Counted from the stretch's first letter, positions 25,539 to 35,950 are shown. The stretch is 64,000 nt of DNA from JALXCH01 sp964495805 (GCA_964495805.1 CAZBWV010000033.1:4064-68063), one strand, 5' to 3'. Notes: generated from the sequence alone by a model not told the origin. Translations and numbers: made by a program.

Positions 25539-26591
25539 TCACGATTTCTGGTAAAGAATTTTTGCCTGTTCAATTAATTCTTCGGTGGTGGGTACGTTTC
25601 CACCCATTCGACCGTAGAAATACACCGGAACTTTCATTTCGGTGGCCAGTCGAACGTCCTGCACCATCTGCCCGTTGCTCATTTCCGAAACCAGAAACGC
25701 CGCACCACGATCGGCCAGTTCTTTTATCTCCTTCCAGGGAAAGGGAAAAAGGGTAATGGGACGTAACATTCCAACTTTTAACCCTTCCTTGCGGAGGTGA
25801 TCCACTGCCGAACGAAGCATCCGGGAAACGATTCCGTAGCCCATCAGCACAAATTTAGCGTCATCCAGATGGTAAGCTTCGTATCGCACTTCTTTATCCT
25901 GAATCAGTGCATATTTGTCCTGAAGCTTCTGATTGTGGGCTTCTAACTCATCAGGGTCCAGGTAGATGGAGCTGATCAGATTTTCTTTGCTTTCCGCATC
26001 TCCGTAGAGTGCCCAATCTTCCCGGGGGAAGTCGGTGCGAGGTTCGGGGAATTCCACCGGTTCCATCATCTGACCGATGAATCCGTCTGTGAGCACAAAA
26101 GTGGGATTGCGGTATTTGAATGCCAGATCGAAAGCCAGCATGGTCAGGTCGCACATTTCCTGAGCACTGTTGGGTGCCAGAACGATGTTCTTGTAATTTC
26201 CGTGGCCACCCCCTTTGACGATCTGATTATAATCACTCTGTTCCGGGGCAATATTTCCCAGACCCGGCCCACCGCGTACCACATCCACGACCACAATAGG
26301 GAGTTCCGCACCGGCGGCGTAAGAAACTCCCTCTTGCTTCAGGCTAATGCCAGGGCTGGAGGAAGCAGTCATGGCGCGTACACCACCACTCACTGCCCCG
26401 TACAGCATGTTAATGGCAGCCACCTCACTTTCCGCCTGAATAAAGGTTCCACCCACCATGGGTAAATAATAGGATGCTGCCTCGGCAATTTCCGAAGCGG
26501 GGGTAATGGGATATCCAAAATAAAGCCGACAACCGGCTAATATTGCTCCCTTTACGACTGCATAATTTCCTTTTAAGAGTTCTTTTGCCAT
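25539..26591 (-). CDS. vorB: 2-oxoacid (probably 2-oxoisovalerate):ferredoxin oxidoreductase alpha subunit, VorB type
   Basis: A 350-residue alpha subunit with the family opening LLKGNYAVVKGAILAGC and the FGYPITPASEIAE motif, then SSSPGISLKQEGVSYAAGAE. The opening and length match proteins annotated VorB. The true substrate (branched-chain keto acids or 2-oxoglutarate) is not settled by sequence. It supplies reduced ferredoxin, the expected electron donor of Mbh. Confidence 0.88.
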   Translation of the reverse strand: MAKELLKGNYAVVKGAILAGCRLYFGYPITPASEIAEAASYYLPMVGGTFIQAESEVAAINMLYGAVSGGVRAMTASSSPGISLKQEGVSYAAGAELPIVVVDVVRGGPGLGNIAPEQSDYNQIVKGGGHGNYKNIVLAPNSAQEMCDLTMLAFDLAFKYRNPTFVLTDGFIGQMMEPVEFPEPRTDFPREDWALYGDAESKENLISSIYLDPDELEAHNQKLQDKYALIQDKEVRYEAYHLDDAKFVLMGYGIVSRMLRSAVDHLRKEGLKVGMLRPITLFPFPWKEIKELADRGAAFLVSEMSNGQMVQDVRLATEMKVPVYFYGRMGGNVPTTEELIEQAKILYQKS

Positions 26592-26593
26592 AG

Positions 26594-26854
26594 TTATGCT
26601 ACCTCCTCGGTTTCTTCCAGTACATGTCCCTTCTTATACACCGCAATGGCTTCGGGTTCGGGACATGCATAGAAACAGACATTGCAGGCGGTACAACCCT
26701 CGCCAATATAGTATGCGTAATGGTAACCTTTGGAATTGAACTTTTCGTGGAATTTTAATACATCCTGGGGGCATGCGTCGATGCATATTCCGCATCCCTT
26801 GCATAGCTCCGGATTAATCACCACTAAATGTTTATCAAGGACTTTTCCACCCAT
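26594..26854 (-). CDS. vorD: Ferredoxin-like delta subunit of the 2-oxoacid oxidoreductase
   Basis: An 86-residue protein with two [4Fe-4S] motifs, CKGCGICIDACPQ and CTACNVCFYACPE. It is first in the vor operon, two bases before vorB, and has a GAGGTG ribosome site. It takes electrons from the TPP subunit and hands them to free ferredoxin. Confidence 0.92.
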   Translation of the reverse strand: MGGKVLDKHLVVINPELCKGCGICIDACPQDVLKFHEKFNSKGYHYAYYIGEGCTACNVCFYACPEPEAIAVYKKGHVLEETEEVA

Positions 26855-27073
26855 ATTTCACCTCGTTGTTAAAAATTCCGATGAATTTGAATCTGTTAAA
26901 TATGAAACATTCTCACAAATATTGCTTTAGAACGGTTTCAAAATAAATAATGGAGAAAATTTTATCAAGGGAAATATAAAATTCCACCTTTCTTGAAAGT
27001 ATTTACGAGATAATGAATAATTGGGTGATTTTCGAAATTTCTGGAACAAGGCTGTTTAAATTCTATGTAACGA

Positions 27074-27106
27074 AAAAGCCCCTCCCGTATTTTCGAGAGG
27101 GGTTTT
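27074..27106 (-). terminator. Rho-independent terminator after the DHOD-like gene
   Basis: AAAGCCCCTC and GAGGGGTTTT pair around a 12-base loop (one G-T pair), followed by T residues on the minus strand. It lies just past the stop of the dihydroorotate dehydrogenase-like gene and isolates it from the vor operon. Confidence 0.85.
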
Positions 27107-27119
27107 CGAGAAACGGTAT

Positions 27120-28106
27120 CTAATCGTGCAAATCGGCCAGTGCGCGGATGTACTGAAGTCGTTCGTACATTTCCGGATCTTTTTGTTTGCTCAGGCTAAG
27201 CATACCCCGGAAGTCCGATAGCTTTTGATAACCCTTTTGATTCATCCACTCTTCCAGTTCCCGGAGCATTTCCTGAATTCGGGAGAAACCATTCAGGTAG
27301 ATGGTTGAGGCAATTTCCACGGTCTGAGCGCCGGCCAATAAAAATTTAATTAAGGCCGCTCCATCGTGAATTCCGGTATTTCCGACCAGATCGCAGTTGA
27401 TCCGATTGTAGAGTACCGAAACCCAGCGCAGGGAACGGTGAAGTTCGTCGGGATGGCTGTAGGGATTTCGTCCGGTGACTTTCATCTCATTGATGTCGAT
27501 ATCGAGTTGATAAAAGCGGTTAAACAGCACCAGCGCCGATGCACCGGCGCCACAAATCTGGTTGGCAAACCGGCTGAGGGAAGTAAACTGGCAGCCAATT
27601 TTTACCGATAAGGGAATTTGCACGGTTTCCCGTGCAGTCCGAACAATGGAAATAAACTCCTCTTCAATGTCCTGCGGTGTCAGACCGGGATCGATGGGCA
27701 TCATGGACAGATTTAACTCAATGGCATCAGCCCCGGCCGCCTCAATCTGTCTGGCATAATTTACCCACCATTTCGGCGTCTGACAATTGATGCTGGCAAT
27801 AATGGGAATGTTGACTTTGGATTTGGCCTCTTTAATAATTTCCAGGTAATGGTTGGCGCCATATTGCATAGAGAGTTCATGGATGACATATTCGTATTCT
27901 TCCGGATGAGAACTCCAGGTTTCATCTCCATGTTGGTCCATTTCCTCACGAATGGCTTCCTCAAAGAGCGAACGCATGACCACCGCACCGGCTCCTGCCT
28001 GTTCCGCTTCCTGAATCCCCTCCACATTCTGCGTTAATGTACTGCTGCTCACAATAATGGGATTTTTTAATTGAAATCCCAGAAAATCCACCGTTAAATC
28101 CGCCAT
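27120..28106 (-). CDS. Dihydroorotate dehydrogenase-like FMN protein
   Basis: A 328-residue TIM-barrel protein of the dihydroorotate dehydrogenase superfamily. It has the N-terminal LKNPIIVSSSTLTQ strand, the phosphate-binding glycine turn VGNTGIHDGAALIKFLLAGA and AIELNLSM. It is commonly found as a stand-alone gene in anaerobes and its substrate is unknown. It is not accompanied by other pyrimidine genes here, and its barrel differs from PyrD, so I do not assign a pyrimidine role. It is transcribed as a single gene with its own terminator. Confidence 0.85.
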   Translation of the reverse strand: MADLTVDFLGFQLKNPIIVSSSTLTQNVEGIQEAEQAGAGAVVMRSLFEEAIREEMDQHGDETWSSHPEEYEYVIHELSMQYGANHYLEIIKEAKSKVNIPIIASINCQTPKWWVNYARQIEAAGADAIELNLSMMPIDPGLTPQDIEEEFISIVRTARETVQIPLSVKIGCQFTSLSRFANQICGAGASALVLFNRFYQLDIDINEMKVTGRNPYSHPDELHRSLRWVSVLYNRINCDLVGNTGIHDGAALIKFLLAGAQTVEIASTIYLNGFSRIQEMLRELEEWMNQKGYQKLSDFRGMLSLSKQKDPEMYERLQYIRALADLHD

Positions 28107-28640
28107 TTTGCCTCCTTATTCTCGCATGGAATTTTATTTTTCCTCATTTGTTATAAAATTTTAATGAAAAAGCTAAAAATGTCAAGTTAAATATCAAAAA
28201 CGTTTTCGGGGAGTTTAGGGGCTTTAACACGGGGACAGGGAAAATGGGGTAAAAGGCAATGGATTGTAAAGCCAAATTGGATTGAAAGGGAGATGAAAGA
28301 AATCAATGCATAAACTTTAAATGCAGCTAAAAATTTTTTGTTTACCGAGTGAATCGGGTAGGTTTCGTCCCGGTTACCATTGGGAAAGTTAGTAATCCGG
28401 TACGGGCAGCCAGGGTGGTGCTTTGTCGACGGACGCTTTGTTGCATCGGGTAATCTCTCCCGAACCTCCATTTACTGATGAAGTAGAAAAATTATGCTCG
28501 GCTGCCTAACTTTCGCGATTTGTTCCTGGCCTATTTTTTTAAGAAAGAACCGGAAAGTGATCTCCGTTCTTTGTTTCCCTTTTGATTCTTTGTATATTAT
28601 CCCAACAATAAGGACAATTTAAAATTCCGGAATAACAATT
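28107..28640. other. Intergenic region between divergent genes
   Basis: About 530 bases between the DHOD-like gene and the first secreted protein gene. I found no gene in it: frames present are short and lack ribosome sites and family features. The last 70 bases hold a promoter-like sequence for the plus-strand gene. The first part should hold a minus-strand promoter that I could not locate. Confidence 0.6.
28571..28598 (+). promoter_or_regulatory. Candidate sigma70-type promoter of the first secreted protein gene
   Basis: TTGTTT (28571-28576) and TATATT (28593-28598) with a 16-base spacer, about 40 bases before the start codon. TATTAT two bases on is an alternative -10 box. Confidence 0.45.
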
Positions 28641-30857
28641 ATGAAACGTCTGGGGGTTTTCTGGCTTTTATTGCTTCCACTCTGGGTGGGGGCCACGGGT
28701 TCGGTGATTCCAAATAGTTCCCACGATGAGTATTTGCGCAGTAACGAAAGCAAAATGGTCTGGTTTCAGGGGGATTGGTATTCTATTGTACCATTGACCG
28801 GTCCGGTATGGACGTTAATGAAATATGATGGTTCTTCCTGGAGCAGTATTCAGGGACTGGAATACAGCGGAACGAGAGTGCCGGATATGCTGGTGGACGC
28901 TCTGAATCGTAAATTGTATATATTGTTTCCTTTAGCCGGAAAATTATATCGTTTTTCCTGGAGTAACAACACCTGGCAATTGGATTCCGGTTTTCCGGTA
29001 AGTATTAGCGGTTTAACCGATGTCTCGAAAAATGAACCGCCATGCTTTGCTCAGGCCAGAGACGGTGATCTGTTCATCAGCTATATGACTGATTATGAAG
29101 TGCGGGTGTTCCACAGCAGCGATAATGGGGTGAGCTGGAATAGCTCCCCTTACATCATCGGTACCTCCAGCGCGGTAAGCTCCGGATTGGTGGATGCCAG
29201 CTCATTTTATTGGAATGGCAAAAATTACATGGGGATTTTTGTAGCGGAGAATTCCAGTCAGAATTATCGATTTTTCCGCATTGCCGATGAAGATGATCCT
29301 TCTCAAAGTTCCAGTTGGGTGGAAGAGAGCCTTCCGGGAAGTTACCATTCGGATAACCACGTAAGCATGGCACGCGATCTGGATGGGAATTTATTCTCGG
29401 TGGTGAAACTGGGCACCGGAGAAACTGCCACCTTTGTTCTGTATAAACGCAGCAGCGACACTGGCACCTGGAGCGATTACGAAATTTATAGCGATGGTTC
29501 CAATGATACTCGTCCGGCTGTGTGCGTGGATGAAATTAACAATCTGGTTGAAATATTTGCGACGGTGGATTCGAAAATTGAACGAGCGGTCACCTCCAAA
29601 GAAAATCCCTCTTCCATTAGCAGTGGAGATTGGAGTGTGGTTATTGATAACGGAAGCGATGAGTTTAATAACGTCTCGGTATCTTACCAGCAACAAAACA
29701 GCTCCAGCGAAATTCTGGTATGTGGATTAAATGTTACCCAGGATAACATCTGGTACAATGTGCTCAATATTTCCTATTCCTGGGCAGATGATTTGATAAT
29801 CAGCGAAATCCATAGCAAATCCAATCTTGATGCTTCCTATATTGAATTGTACAACCGTGGAAATAGCCCGATTGATCTGGCAGACTACACCCTGAAGTAT
29901 TTCAATAACAATTCCTCCATTGCAACGGGTAGTTATTCCCTCTCCGGGACTTTGCTGGAGAATGATTACTGGGTGCTGGCGCGCGACCGATCCGCATTTT
30001 ACAATGAATATGGCTTTTATCCCGATGCGGAAGATGCGGATTTTCTATTTGATGGCGGACGGGATGGAATTGGACTTTATAAAGATGTTTCCCGGGCAGA
30101 AGTGCTGGTGGATCAGTTCAATCAGGTAGGTGGTTTGCTAAGCGAATGGAATTCCAATCTGCTGTTTTACCGCGATGACACGGAAAATGACGGCACCATT
30201 GTGGGGCAGGATTACTGGGCGATGGGTTCCAATCAGGACGGAACTCCGGGTGGCGAAAACGATCAGTCCCTGCCAGTTACCCTGCTAACTTTTCAGATTG
30301 CTCTGGAAGGCCATGCTGTGCGTCTGGAATGGGAAACCGCATCCGAAGTGGAAAACGATCGGTTCTTAATTTACCGGAAGGAGATGAAAGAAGGGGCTTC
30401 CGCTCAATTAATTGCCACTGTTCCGGGGATGGGGAATAACCCATTCGGGCAATGGTATTCGTACCTGGATGACCGGGTATCCCCTGGTAAAGAGTACGTT
30501 TATTGGTTAGCCAGCCAGGATTTTGATGGAACCGTGCATCAGTATGGAGTCTCTCGGGAAATCCGGATTCCGGAAATTACCCGATTTACTCTGCAACCGG
30601 TCTATCCGAATCCGTTCAACAGTCGGGCACGAATACAATTTCAGGTGCCTGCTTCGGGACGGGTGCGTGTGGGAATTTTTGATCTCTCCGGACGGTTGGT
30701 ACAAAATTTAATGGATACCTACCTGGCGGCTGGCAATCATGCTGTGGTGTGGAATGGAGAGAACCATCAGCACCGGGCAGTGGCCAGCGGGATTTATCTG
30801 GTGGTGGTGCGGTATCAGAATCTGACTTTTACGCAGAAAGTTGTCCTGGTTCGGTAA
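28641..30857 (+). CDS. Secreted multidomain protein with lamin-tail domain and C-terminal sorting domain
   Basis: A 738-residue exported protein. It has a signal peptide (LGVFWLLLLPLWVGA), a beta-rich propeller-like region of about 370 residues (LVDALNRKLYILFPL repeats), a lamin-tail-like domain (LIISEIHSKSN...YIELYNRG, about 390-490), then a SLPVTLLTFQIALEG linker domain. The C-terminal sorting domain runs from VYPNPFNSRARIQFQV to the end. Such C-termini direct proteins to the cell surface through type IX secretion in FCB bacteria. The catalytic or ligand role is unknown. Its neighbour downstream is a larger paralogue. Confidence 0.85.
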   Translation: MKRLGVFWLLLLPLWVGATGSVIPNSSHDEYLRSNESKMVWFQGDWYSIVPLTGPVWTLMKYDGSSWSSIQGLEYSGTRVPDMLVDALNRKLYILFPLAGKLYRFSWSNNTWQLDSGFPVSISGLTDVSKNEPPCFAQARDGDLFISYMTDYEVRVFHSSDNGVSWNSSPYIIGTSSAVSSGLVDASSFYWNGKNYMGIFVAENSSQNYRFFRIADEDDPSQSSSWVEESLPGSYHSDNHVSMARDLDGNLFSVVKLGTGETATFVLYKRSSDTGTWSDYEIYSDGSNDTRPAVCVDEINNLVEIFATVDSKIERAVTSKENPSSISSGDWSVVIDNGSDEFNNVSVSYQQQNSSSEILVCGLNVTQDNIWYNVLNISYSWADDLIISEIHSKSNLDASYIELYNRGNSPIDLADYTLKYFNNNSSIATGSYSLSGTLLENDYWVLARDRSAFYNEYGFYPDAEDADFLFDGGRDGIGLYKDVSRAEVLVDQFNQVGGLLSEWNSNLLFYRDDTENDGTIVGQDYWAMGSNQDGTPGGENDQSLPVTLLTFQIALEGHAVRLEWETASEVENDRFLIYRKEMKEGASAQLIATVPGMGNNPFGQWYSYLDDRVSPGKEYVYWLASQDFDGTVHQYGVSREIRIPEITRFTLQPVYPNPFNSRARIQFQVPASGRVRVGIFDLSGRLVQNLMDTYLAAGNHAVVWNGENHQHRAVASGIYLVVVRYQNLTFTQKVVLVR

Positions 30858-31226
30858 AAAATTGTTTTGTTTAAAATAACCGGGTAGAATAGCATGCCCC
30901 GTATTTGAACCGAACATTATTTATTTACTTTTGTTTATTTTGTGATTTAACCCATTCAATCACCCCTACATTATTGTTATAATTTGCTATTGTTCTGAAT
31001 TACATAGGTGAGATGCACCGAAATTGTTCAGAGTGGGTTCTGTGGCTGATATCTGTAAATATTGGTGAAAGATTTCCTGAGTAAATGGTTCAAAAACTTC
31101 TGAAAATAGCAGTATGGGTACCCAATTGATGCGTTCCTCTAACGGGTTTACCGACACTCGGAATACATTTTGGTGTACATAGCGGAGCAATTGAAGGTCG
31201 TTATGGAAATTTGTGAGGAGAACGTT
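30858..31226. other. Intergenic region between the paired secreted protein genes
   Basis: About 370 AT-rich bases. A TATAAT (30978-30983) is present but I see no matching -35 box. I saw no gene and no clear terminator. Confidence 0.5.
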
Positions 31227-34200
31227 GTGCAACAGAGAACCCTTTTTTTTCTGTTAAGCACATTGCTGCTTTTTTCACTGAGTTGGGCTTCCCCCAAAAG
31301 TGGAGCAGCGATTCCCAATACCAAGGGACCGTTTCTACGGCATAATCAGAGTAAAATTGTCTGGTTCGATGGCTACTGGTGGGGCGTATTTTTTAACACT
31401 TCTTATTCTAATTGGTACATCTTCAAGTTCGATGGCAATACCTGGAGTACGGTGCGATCAATTGATGAGTTTACCTCTCAGCGTACTCCGGACCTGGTTC
31501 TGGATGCCCTCAATCATAAACTATATATTCTGTTTCCCATTCCGGAAAGAATTTATCGATATAGTTATGATGGGGGAAGTTGGAATCTGGATAGCGGATT
31601 TCCCCATGACGTTCCGGGGGCTTCCAGCGGTACGAAAAATGAACCACCCGTGCTTTCCCGCGCGCTGGATGGCGACCTGTTCGTTTTTTCTGTCCACGAT
31701 AGTGCGTTGTGGATGACTTATTCCCAGGATGATGGGGTAACCTGGTTGAGTTCTGCCATTAAAATTCGAGATATGAGTAAGAGCAGCGGTCTGGCGGATG
31801 CGGTGAGTTTTGAATACAACGGTGACGGATATATGGGTGTTATGGTCTCGGAAGATGCCCACGGTGATGTGTTCTTCCTGAAGTTGAAAGATTCGGATGA
31901 TCCCACCAATTTATCAAATTGGGACGAGGAAACACTACCCGATCCCCCGGAGTCGGACAACCATGTGTGTATGGTTCGAGATCTGGATAACAATCTTTAC
32001 GGAATAATAAAATGGGGCTCGATTTCCAGTAGTACCCCTCATTTTACCCTGTTCAAACGGAGCAATAGTGGCTCCTGGTCGAAAGTGGAGTTATACGATC
32101 ACGAACCCGGCAATACCACCCGACCCGCACTAACGGTAAACGAAACGACTGACGAACTCTATGTGTTTGCCACGGTAAACGACCGAATCGGTTATGCCGT
32201 GCTGGATAAAGATAATTTACAGGACGTTCAGAGCGAAGATTGGATTACACTGATTGAAAATGGAGATGATATTTTTAATGATGTAAACGCAACTTATCTT
32301 CAGATAAGTGCCAGTAGCGGGTTGCTGGTTACCGGATTGAACGTAACCCAGAATCAGATCTGGTACCGGTATCTGCCTCTGGATTTCACCCCGGTGGACG
32401 ATGTGATTATTACGGAAGTTCACAGTCACTCCAATGTGTTGGCCTCGTATGTGGAAATTCAGAATCGGGGAAGTTCCTCGGTGGATTTGTCCGACTACAC
32501 TCTGGCGTATTATGATGATGGCGCTAATTCGCCCACTTCTACGAAGAGCTTAAGCGGAACACTGGGACCAAATGAGTTTGCAGTGCTGGCCCGGGATGGA
32601 AGCGAATTTCAATCAGAATATGGTTTTGCTCCGGATTTTACCCGATCTGGCTTTAAATTCGATGGGGGAGCGGACGGGATTGCGTTGAAGAAAAATGGTG
32701 CAATCGTGGATTATTTTAACAACGCCACAGGGGATATGGTTACCTGGCCTCAGAACTACCTTTTTGAGCGATGTTGCTATCCCAACGATGGATCCGTATT
32801 GACCTTCGATTATGCGCTGAAAGGGAGTGACCAGGCCGGTTCTCCCAGTGGTGGTTCCACCGTTTCGGCTTCCATCCGTTATGTAAATCGGGACCAAAAC
32901 TGGTATTATTCCGGCGATACCATGCAGGTAACCGAGGAAATTGACACGGATGAATCGTCCCAGGACGTAAAGGTGGTGACCAGCATTGTGGATTCTGTAG
33001 GTATGGTACAAAACAGCACTACCCGATATCTCACCATTAACGGCAACGATAACGATGCATTTGTGGAATCCCTGCCTATTCCCGCTTCTCTGTCCACAGG
33101 TACCTACACATTGAAAGTAACGGTCTATGATCAGGGTACCGGAAATTACCAGGATTCTCAATCGCAATCTTTTGATGTTCAGAAAGGGGATACCTGGCAA
33201 CTTACCTTTACTATTACTTACGGTTCCACCACAATGCAGAGGGTGATTGCCGGGAACACAGAGGCAACTGACGATTACGACTACCGGCTGGATTCGACCC
33301 TGACCTCTCCGGGTACCGATTTTTATGTCTCTCTCTATATTGATAGTTCTCCATATTATCTGTATAAAGATACTCGTTACTGGGACTCACCCTACGACAC
33401 CGATATTGATTGGGCGCTGAAAGTGGTGAATACAGATGGTGGGGCGGTAACCATTCAATGGGATTCCACTGCTCTACCAGAAACGGGAGAGTTTGTACTG
33501 AAGGGGCTGGATAGCGATGTGGATATGCGGCAGTCCAGCAAGGTGATTTTTAGTGGTGATGTGGATTTAACGGTTGAATATCGGGAATATTTAACCTTTA
33601 CCTACGATTTCAGTGAAAGCGGATGGTATATGGTCTCTCTGCCTCTGGAGACCGAGTCGAACGATTTGAACACCCTGTTTCCTAATGTGGTAGTGGCTTA
33701 TGAATGGGATCCCGCAACGGGTGTGTATGTGGGAACGACCACCATTGTTCCGGGAAAAGGTTATTGGTTTGCCGTTTCCACCCCCCATACCCAGCAAATT
33801 ACCGGACAACCGGTTTCTCGAAAAGAGCTTTCGCCCCAGGCAGGGTGGAATATGATTGGTTCTCTGTTTACCCACCTCGATTTTGCCAATCCAAACGATA
33901 ATCCCGATGGATCGGTGTTGATTACATACGGTTACGATGTGGAAACAGAAAGTTATTATGTGACTGACTCACTGGAGCCCGGGGAAGGATACTGGCTGGC
34001 AGCTCTGCAAAATTGCAACCTGCTTCTGAAACAAAAGACGGATTTTAATGCTATCACCACCAATTCCAGTTCTGTCCTGCCACTGGCTTTTATTGGTCAA
34101 TTCGGTAGTACACCACCTCCGCCTCCAGGTGGCAGTACCGAAATTTTTACTTCTGCGAACCTACCCACAACATTCCAGCTGGAGCAGAATTATCCCAATC

Positions 34201-34445
34201 CGTTTAATCCCACAACCACCATCCGTGTTCATTTGCCAGAACGGAGCCACATCTCTCTGGTCGTGTTCAATGCAGTTGGTCAACAGGTTTACCGCTTAGC
34301 GGAAGGAGATTTTGCTGCCGGGATTCATGAATTTCGCTGGGATGGAAGAAACCAGAACGGACAAAGGGTGGCCTCTGGAATTTATTATTATAAATTGCAA
34401 ACGGAATCATTTACCGCTGTTCGAAAAATGATTTTGATGCGCTGA
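31227..34445 (+). CDS. Large secreted protein, paralogue of the preceding gene
   Basis: About 1,072 residues. The N-terminal 380 residues closely parallel the previous protein (IVWFDGYW, LVLDALNHKLYILFPIPERIYRYS, KNEPPVLSRALDGDLFV). A lamin-tail domain follows (VIITEVHSHSN...YVEIQNRG), then several extra beta domains, including the two-part WYMVSLPLETESND...WNMIGSLF domain, and a C-terminal sorting domain (NYPNPFNPTTTIRV...). I place the start at GTG 31227, because GAGGAG lies six bases upstream and the signal peptide LFFLLSTLLLFSLSWA then begins at the N-terminus; an in-frame start 57 bases upstream is less likely. Confidence 0.83.
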   Translation: MQQRTLFFLLSTLLLFSLSWASPKSGAAIPNTKGPFLRHNQSKIVWFDGYWWGVFFNTSYSNWYIFKFDGNTWSTVRSIDEFTSQRTPDLVLDALNHKLYILFPIPERIYRYSYDGGSWNLDSGFPHDVPGASSGTKNEPPVLSRALDGDLFVFSVHDSALWMTYSQDDGVTWLSSAIKIRDMSKSSGLADAVSFEYNGDGYMGVMVSEDAHGDVFFLKLKDSDDPTNLSNWDEETLPDPPESDNHVCMVRDLDNNLYGIIKWGSISSSTPHFTLFKRSNSGSWSKVELYDHEPGNTTRPALTVNETTDELYVFATVNDRIGYAVLDKDNLQDVQSEDWITLIENGDDIFNDVNATYLQISASSGLLVTGLNVTQNQIWYRYLPLDFTPVDDVIITEVHSHSNVLASYVEIQNRGSSSVDLSDYTLAYYDDGANSPTSTKSLSGTLGPNEFAVLARDGSEFQSEYGFAPDFTRSGFKFDGGADGIALKKNGAIVDYFNNATGDMVTWPQNYLFERCCYPNDGSVLTFDYALKGSDQAGSPSGGSTVSASIRYVNRDQNWYYSGDTMQVTEEIDTDESSQDVKVVTSIVDSVGMVQNSTTRYLTINGNDNDAFVESLPIPASLSTGTYTLKVTVYDQGTGNYQDSQSQSFDVQKGDTWQLTFTITYGSTTMQRVIAGNTEATDDYDYRLDSTLTSPGTDFYVSLYIDSSPYYLYKDTRYWDSPYDTDIDWALKVVNTDGGAVTIQWDSTALPETGEFVLKGLDSDVDMRQSSKVIFSGDVDLTVEYREYLTFTYDFSESGWYMVSLPLETESNDLNTLFPNVVVAYEWDPATGVYVGTTTIVPGKGYWFAVSTPHTQQITGQPVSRKELSPQAGWNMIGSLFTHLDFANPNDNPDGSVLITYGYDVETESYYVTDSLEPGEGYWLAALQNCNLLLKQKTDFNAITTNSSSVLPLAFIGQFGSTPPPPPGGSTEIFTSANLPTTFQLEQNYPNPFNPTTTIRVHLPERSHISLVVFNAVGQQVYRLAEGDFAAGIHEFRWDGRNQNGQRVASGIYYYKLQTESFTAVRKMILMR

Positions 34446-34603
34446 CGGATCAGGCTAAACTTCACTTTCCGGATGCCGACAATAGCAAAAACCAGTGAAG
34501 CACCGGACGCTATCACACAATTATTGCTTCGGTTGGAACATCGCCTTATTTTTTAGAAGCGTTTTTTAAGAAAAACGATAGGGTGGGATGGGTTCTCGTT
34601 AAT

Positions 34604-35950
34604 ATGGCAAACTCAATTTTCTCAGAAATTTTAACACTACTGAATCAAGAACAGGTTACCTATGTTGTCCTCCGGGATCGGAATCTGGATGATGATAAGC
34701 TTTCGGAATTAGATATTCTCATCCTTCCGGAAAATATCAAACAATTTGAACAACTGATCTCTCCGTTTGGATTCTCTCGCCGAAATCTGGCCATACCGGC
34801 CAAAATGATTTATCTGGCCTGGATTCATCATCGATTCAAAATTTTTGACGTTCATTTTGAGATGGTACAGGATGGAATTGAATATCTGGACACAGCCACG
34901 GTCATTGAACGGCGGGTTCGGGATGGGGATGGATTTTACCATCTTTCCCGGGAGGATGAGTTGCTCCACCTGTTTTTTCATAATCTGATTGGCAAAAAAT
35001 ATCTTCAGGAAAAACATCTGCCGCGCATTCGTGAGCTGATTGCCAGCGAGCCTGATCCCGAGTACATGGACAGGATGATTCCCTCATTAAGAGTGCGGGA
35101 AATTTTTCATGATTTTCTGGCTAATCCGGAACGTTTCCTGAAGGATCGGGTGATGGCGTTGCGATGTGCCAGCACCATCATTCGCATTTACTCACACCGT
35201 TCCCTGAAAACACGCTATCGCCGGTTTTACCGGAGCTATCTGCGCCGCTGGTTCATGGAAAATTACGGAATTCATGTCGCATTTATGGGCGTGGACGGTG
35301 CGGGTAAAAGCACTACTATTCAGGCGGTTCAGGATTTCCTGGACGAAGCCGGGAAGGTTAAACAAACCCTGGTGTACATGGGACCGTGGGGACAAATCCG
35401 CTCACCCCTGTTACGCTTTGTTTACAAACACGATGTCTTTCCACCCAAAGAGGACTGGAAAGCTCGCTTCCGCCAGAAACTGCGCGGTTTAGAACCCCGC
35501 TCCTATTTTTATATTATGAAAAAATGGCTGTTCGGAATTGTTAAAGGATGGATCTATTATCCGGCAGTGTATTCCGAATTGTGGTACCGTTACTGGAAGG
35601 AGGTGCGTCCCCGAATCCGCAAGAATTTTATTGTACTGGAAGACCGCTATGTGTACGACCTTCGCTATATCTATAAAAAACGGCCCATGCGTCAATTTCG
35701 CTTCTGGCGGTGGTTTATTTGTAAATTTTTCCCCACTCCCAATCTGATTGTTTTTTTACACAACGAGCCCCATAAAATTGTGGAACGAAAACCTCAACTG
35801 GATACCAAGGAGATTCAACTGTTCCAGCAGTATTATCAGAAAGCACTGAAAAACCTGCCGGTGCTTTCGGTAAAAACGGATCGTTCGCCGCAAGAAATTG
35901 CCCACCAGATTGTGGACGAAATGATGAAGCATTACCTGGGAATGGCGTGA
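34604..35950 (+). CDS. Nucleotidyltransferase-like / thymidylate kinase-like fusion protein
   Basis: About 448 residues. The N-terminal 150 residues resemble the nucleotidyltransferase fold (LSELDILILPENIKQFEQLI carries the paired acidic residues). From about residue 220 there is a P-loop kinase domain of thymidylate kinase type (MGVDGAGKSTTIQAVQ, a Walker A motif, then DRYVYDLRY). Proteins of this kind occur in polysaccharide loci; the substrate is unknown. An in-frame GTG at 34583 would add seven residues. Its stop overlaps the start of the next gene (TGATG), so they are coupled. Confidence 0.72.
   Translation: MANSIFSEILTLLNQEQVTYVVLRDRNLDDDKLSELDILILPENIKQFEQLISPFGFSRRNLAIPAKMIYLAWIHHRFKIFDVHFEMVQDGIEYLDTATVIERRVRDGDGFYHLSREDELLHLFFHNLIGKKYLQEKHLPRIRELIASEPDPEYMDRMIPSLRVREIFHDFLANPERFLKDRVMALRCASTIIRIYSHRSLKTRYRRFYRSYLRRWFMENYGIHVAFMGVDGAGKSTTIQAVQDFLDEAGKVKQTLVYMGPWGQIRSPLLRFVYKHDVFPPKEDWKARFRQKLRGLEPRSYFYIMKKWLFGIVKGWIYYPAVYSELWYRYWKEVRPRIRKNFIVLEDRYVYDLRYIYKKRPMRQFRFWRWFICKFFPTPNLIVFLHNEPHKIVERKPQLDTKEIQLFQQYYQKALKNLPVLSVKTDRSPQEIAHQIVDEMMKHYLGMA

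Noticed and set aside
27120..28106. PyrD of pyrimidine synthesis
   Set aside because: It is a stand-alone paralogue with divergent sequence and no pyrimidine genes near; only the superfamily can be assigned.
28187..28471. 94-residue frame on the minus strand upstream of the secreted protein genes
   Set aside because: Composition looks non-coding, and it has no ribosome site or recognisable motif.
30987..31232. 81-residue frame on the minus strand before the second secreted protein gene
   Set aside because: It overlaps the start region of a well-supported gene and has no ribosome site.
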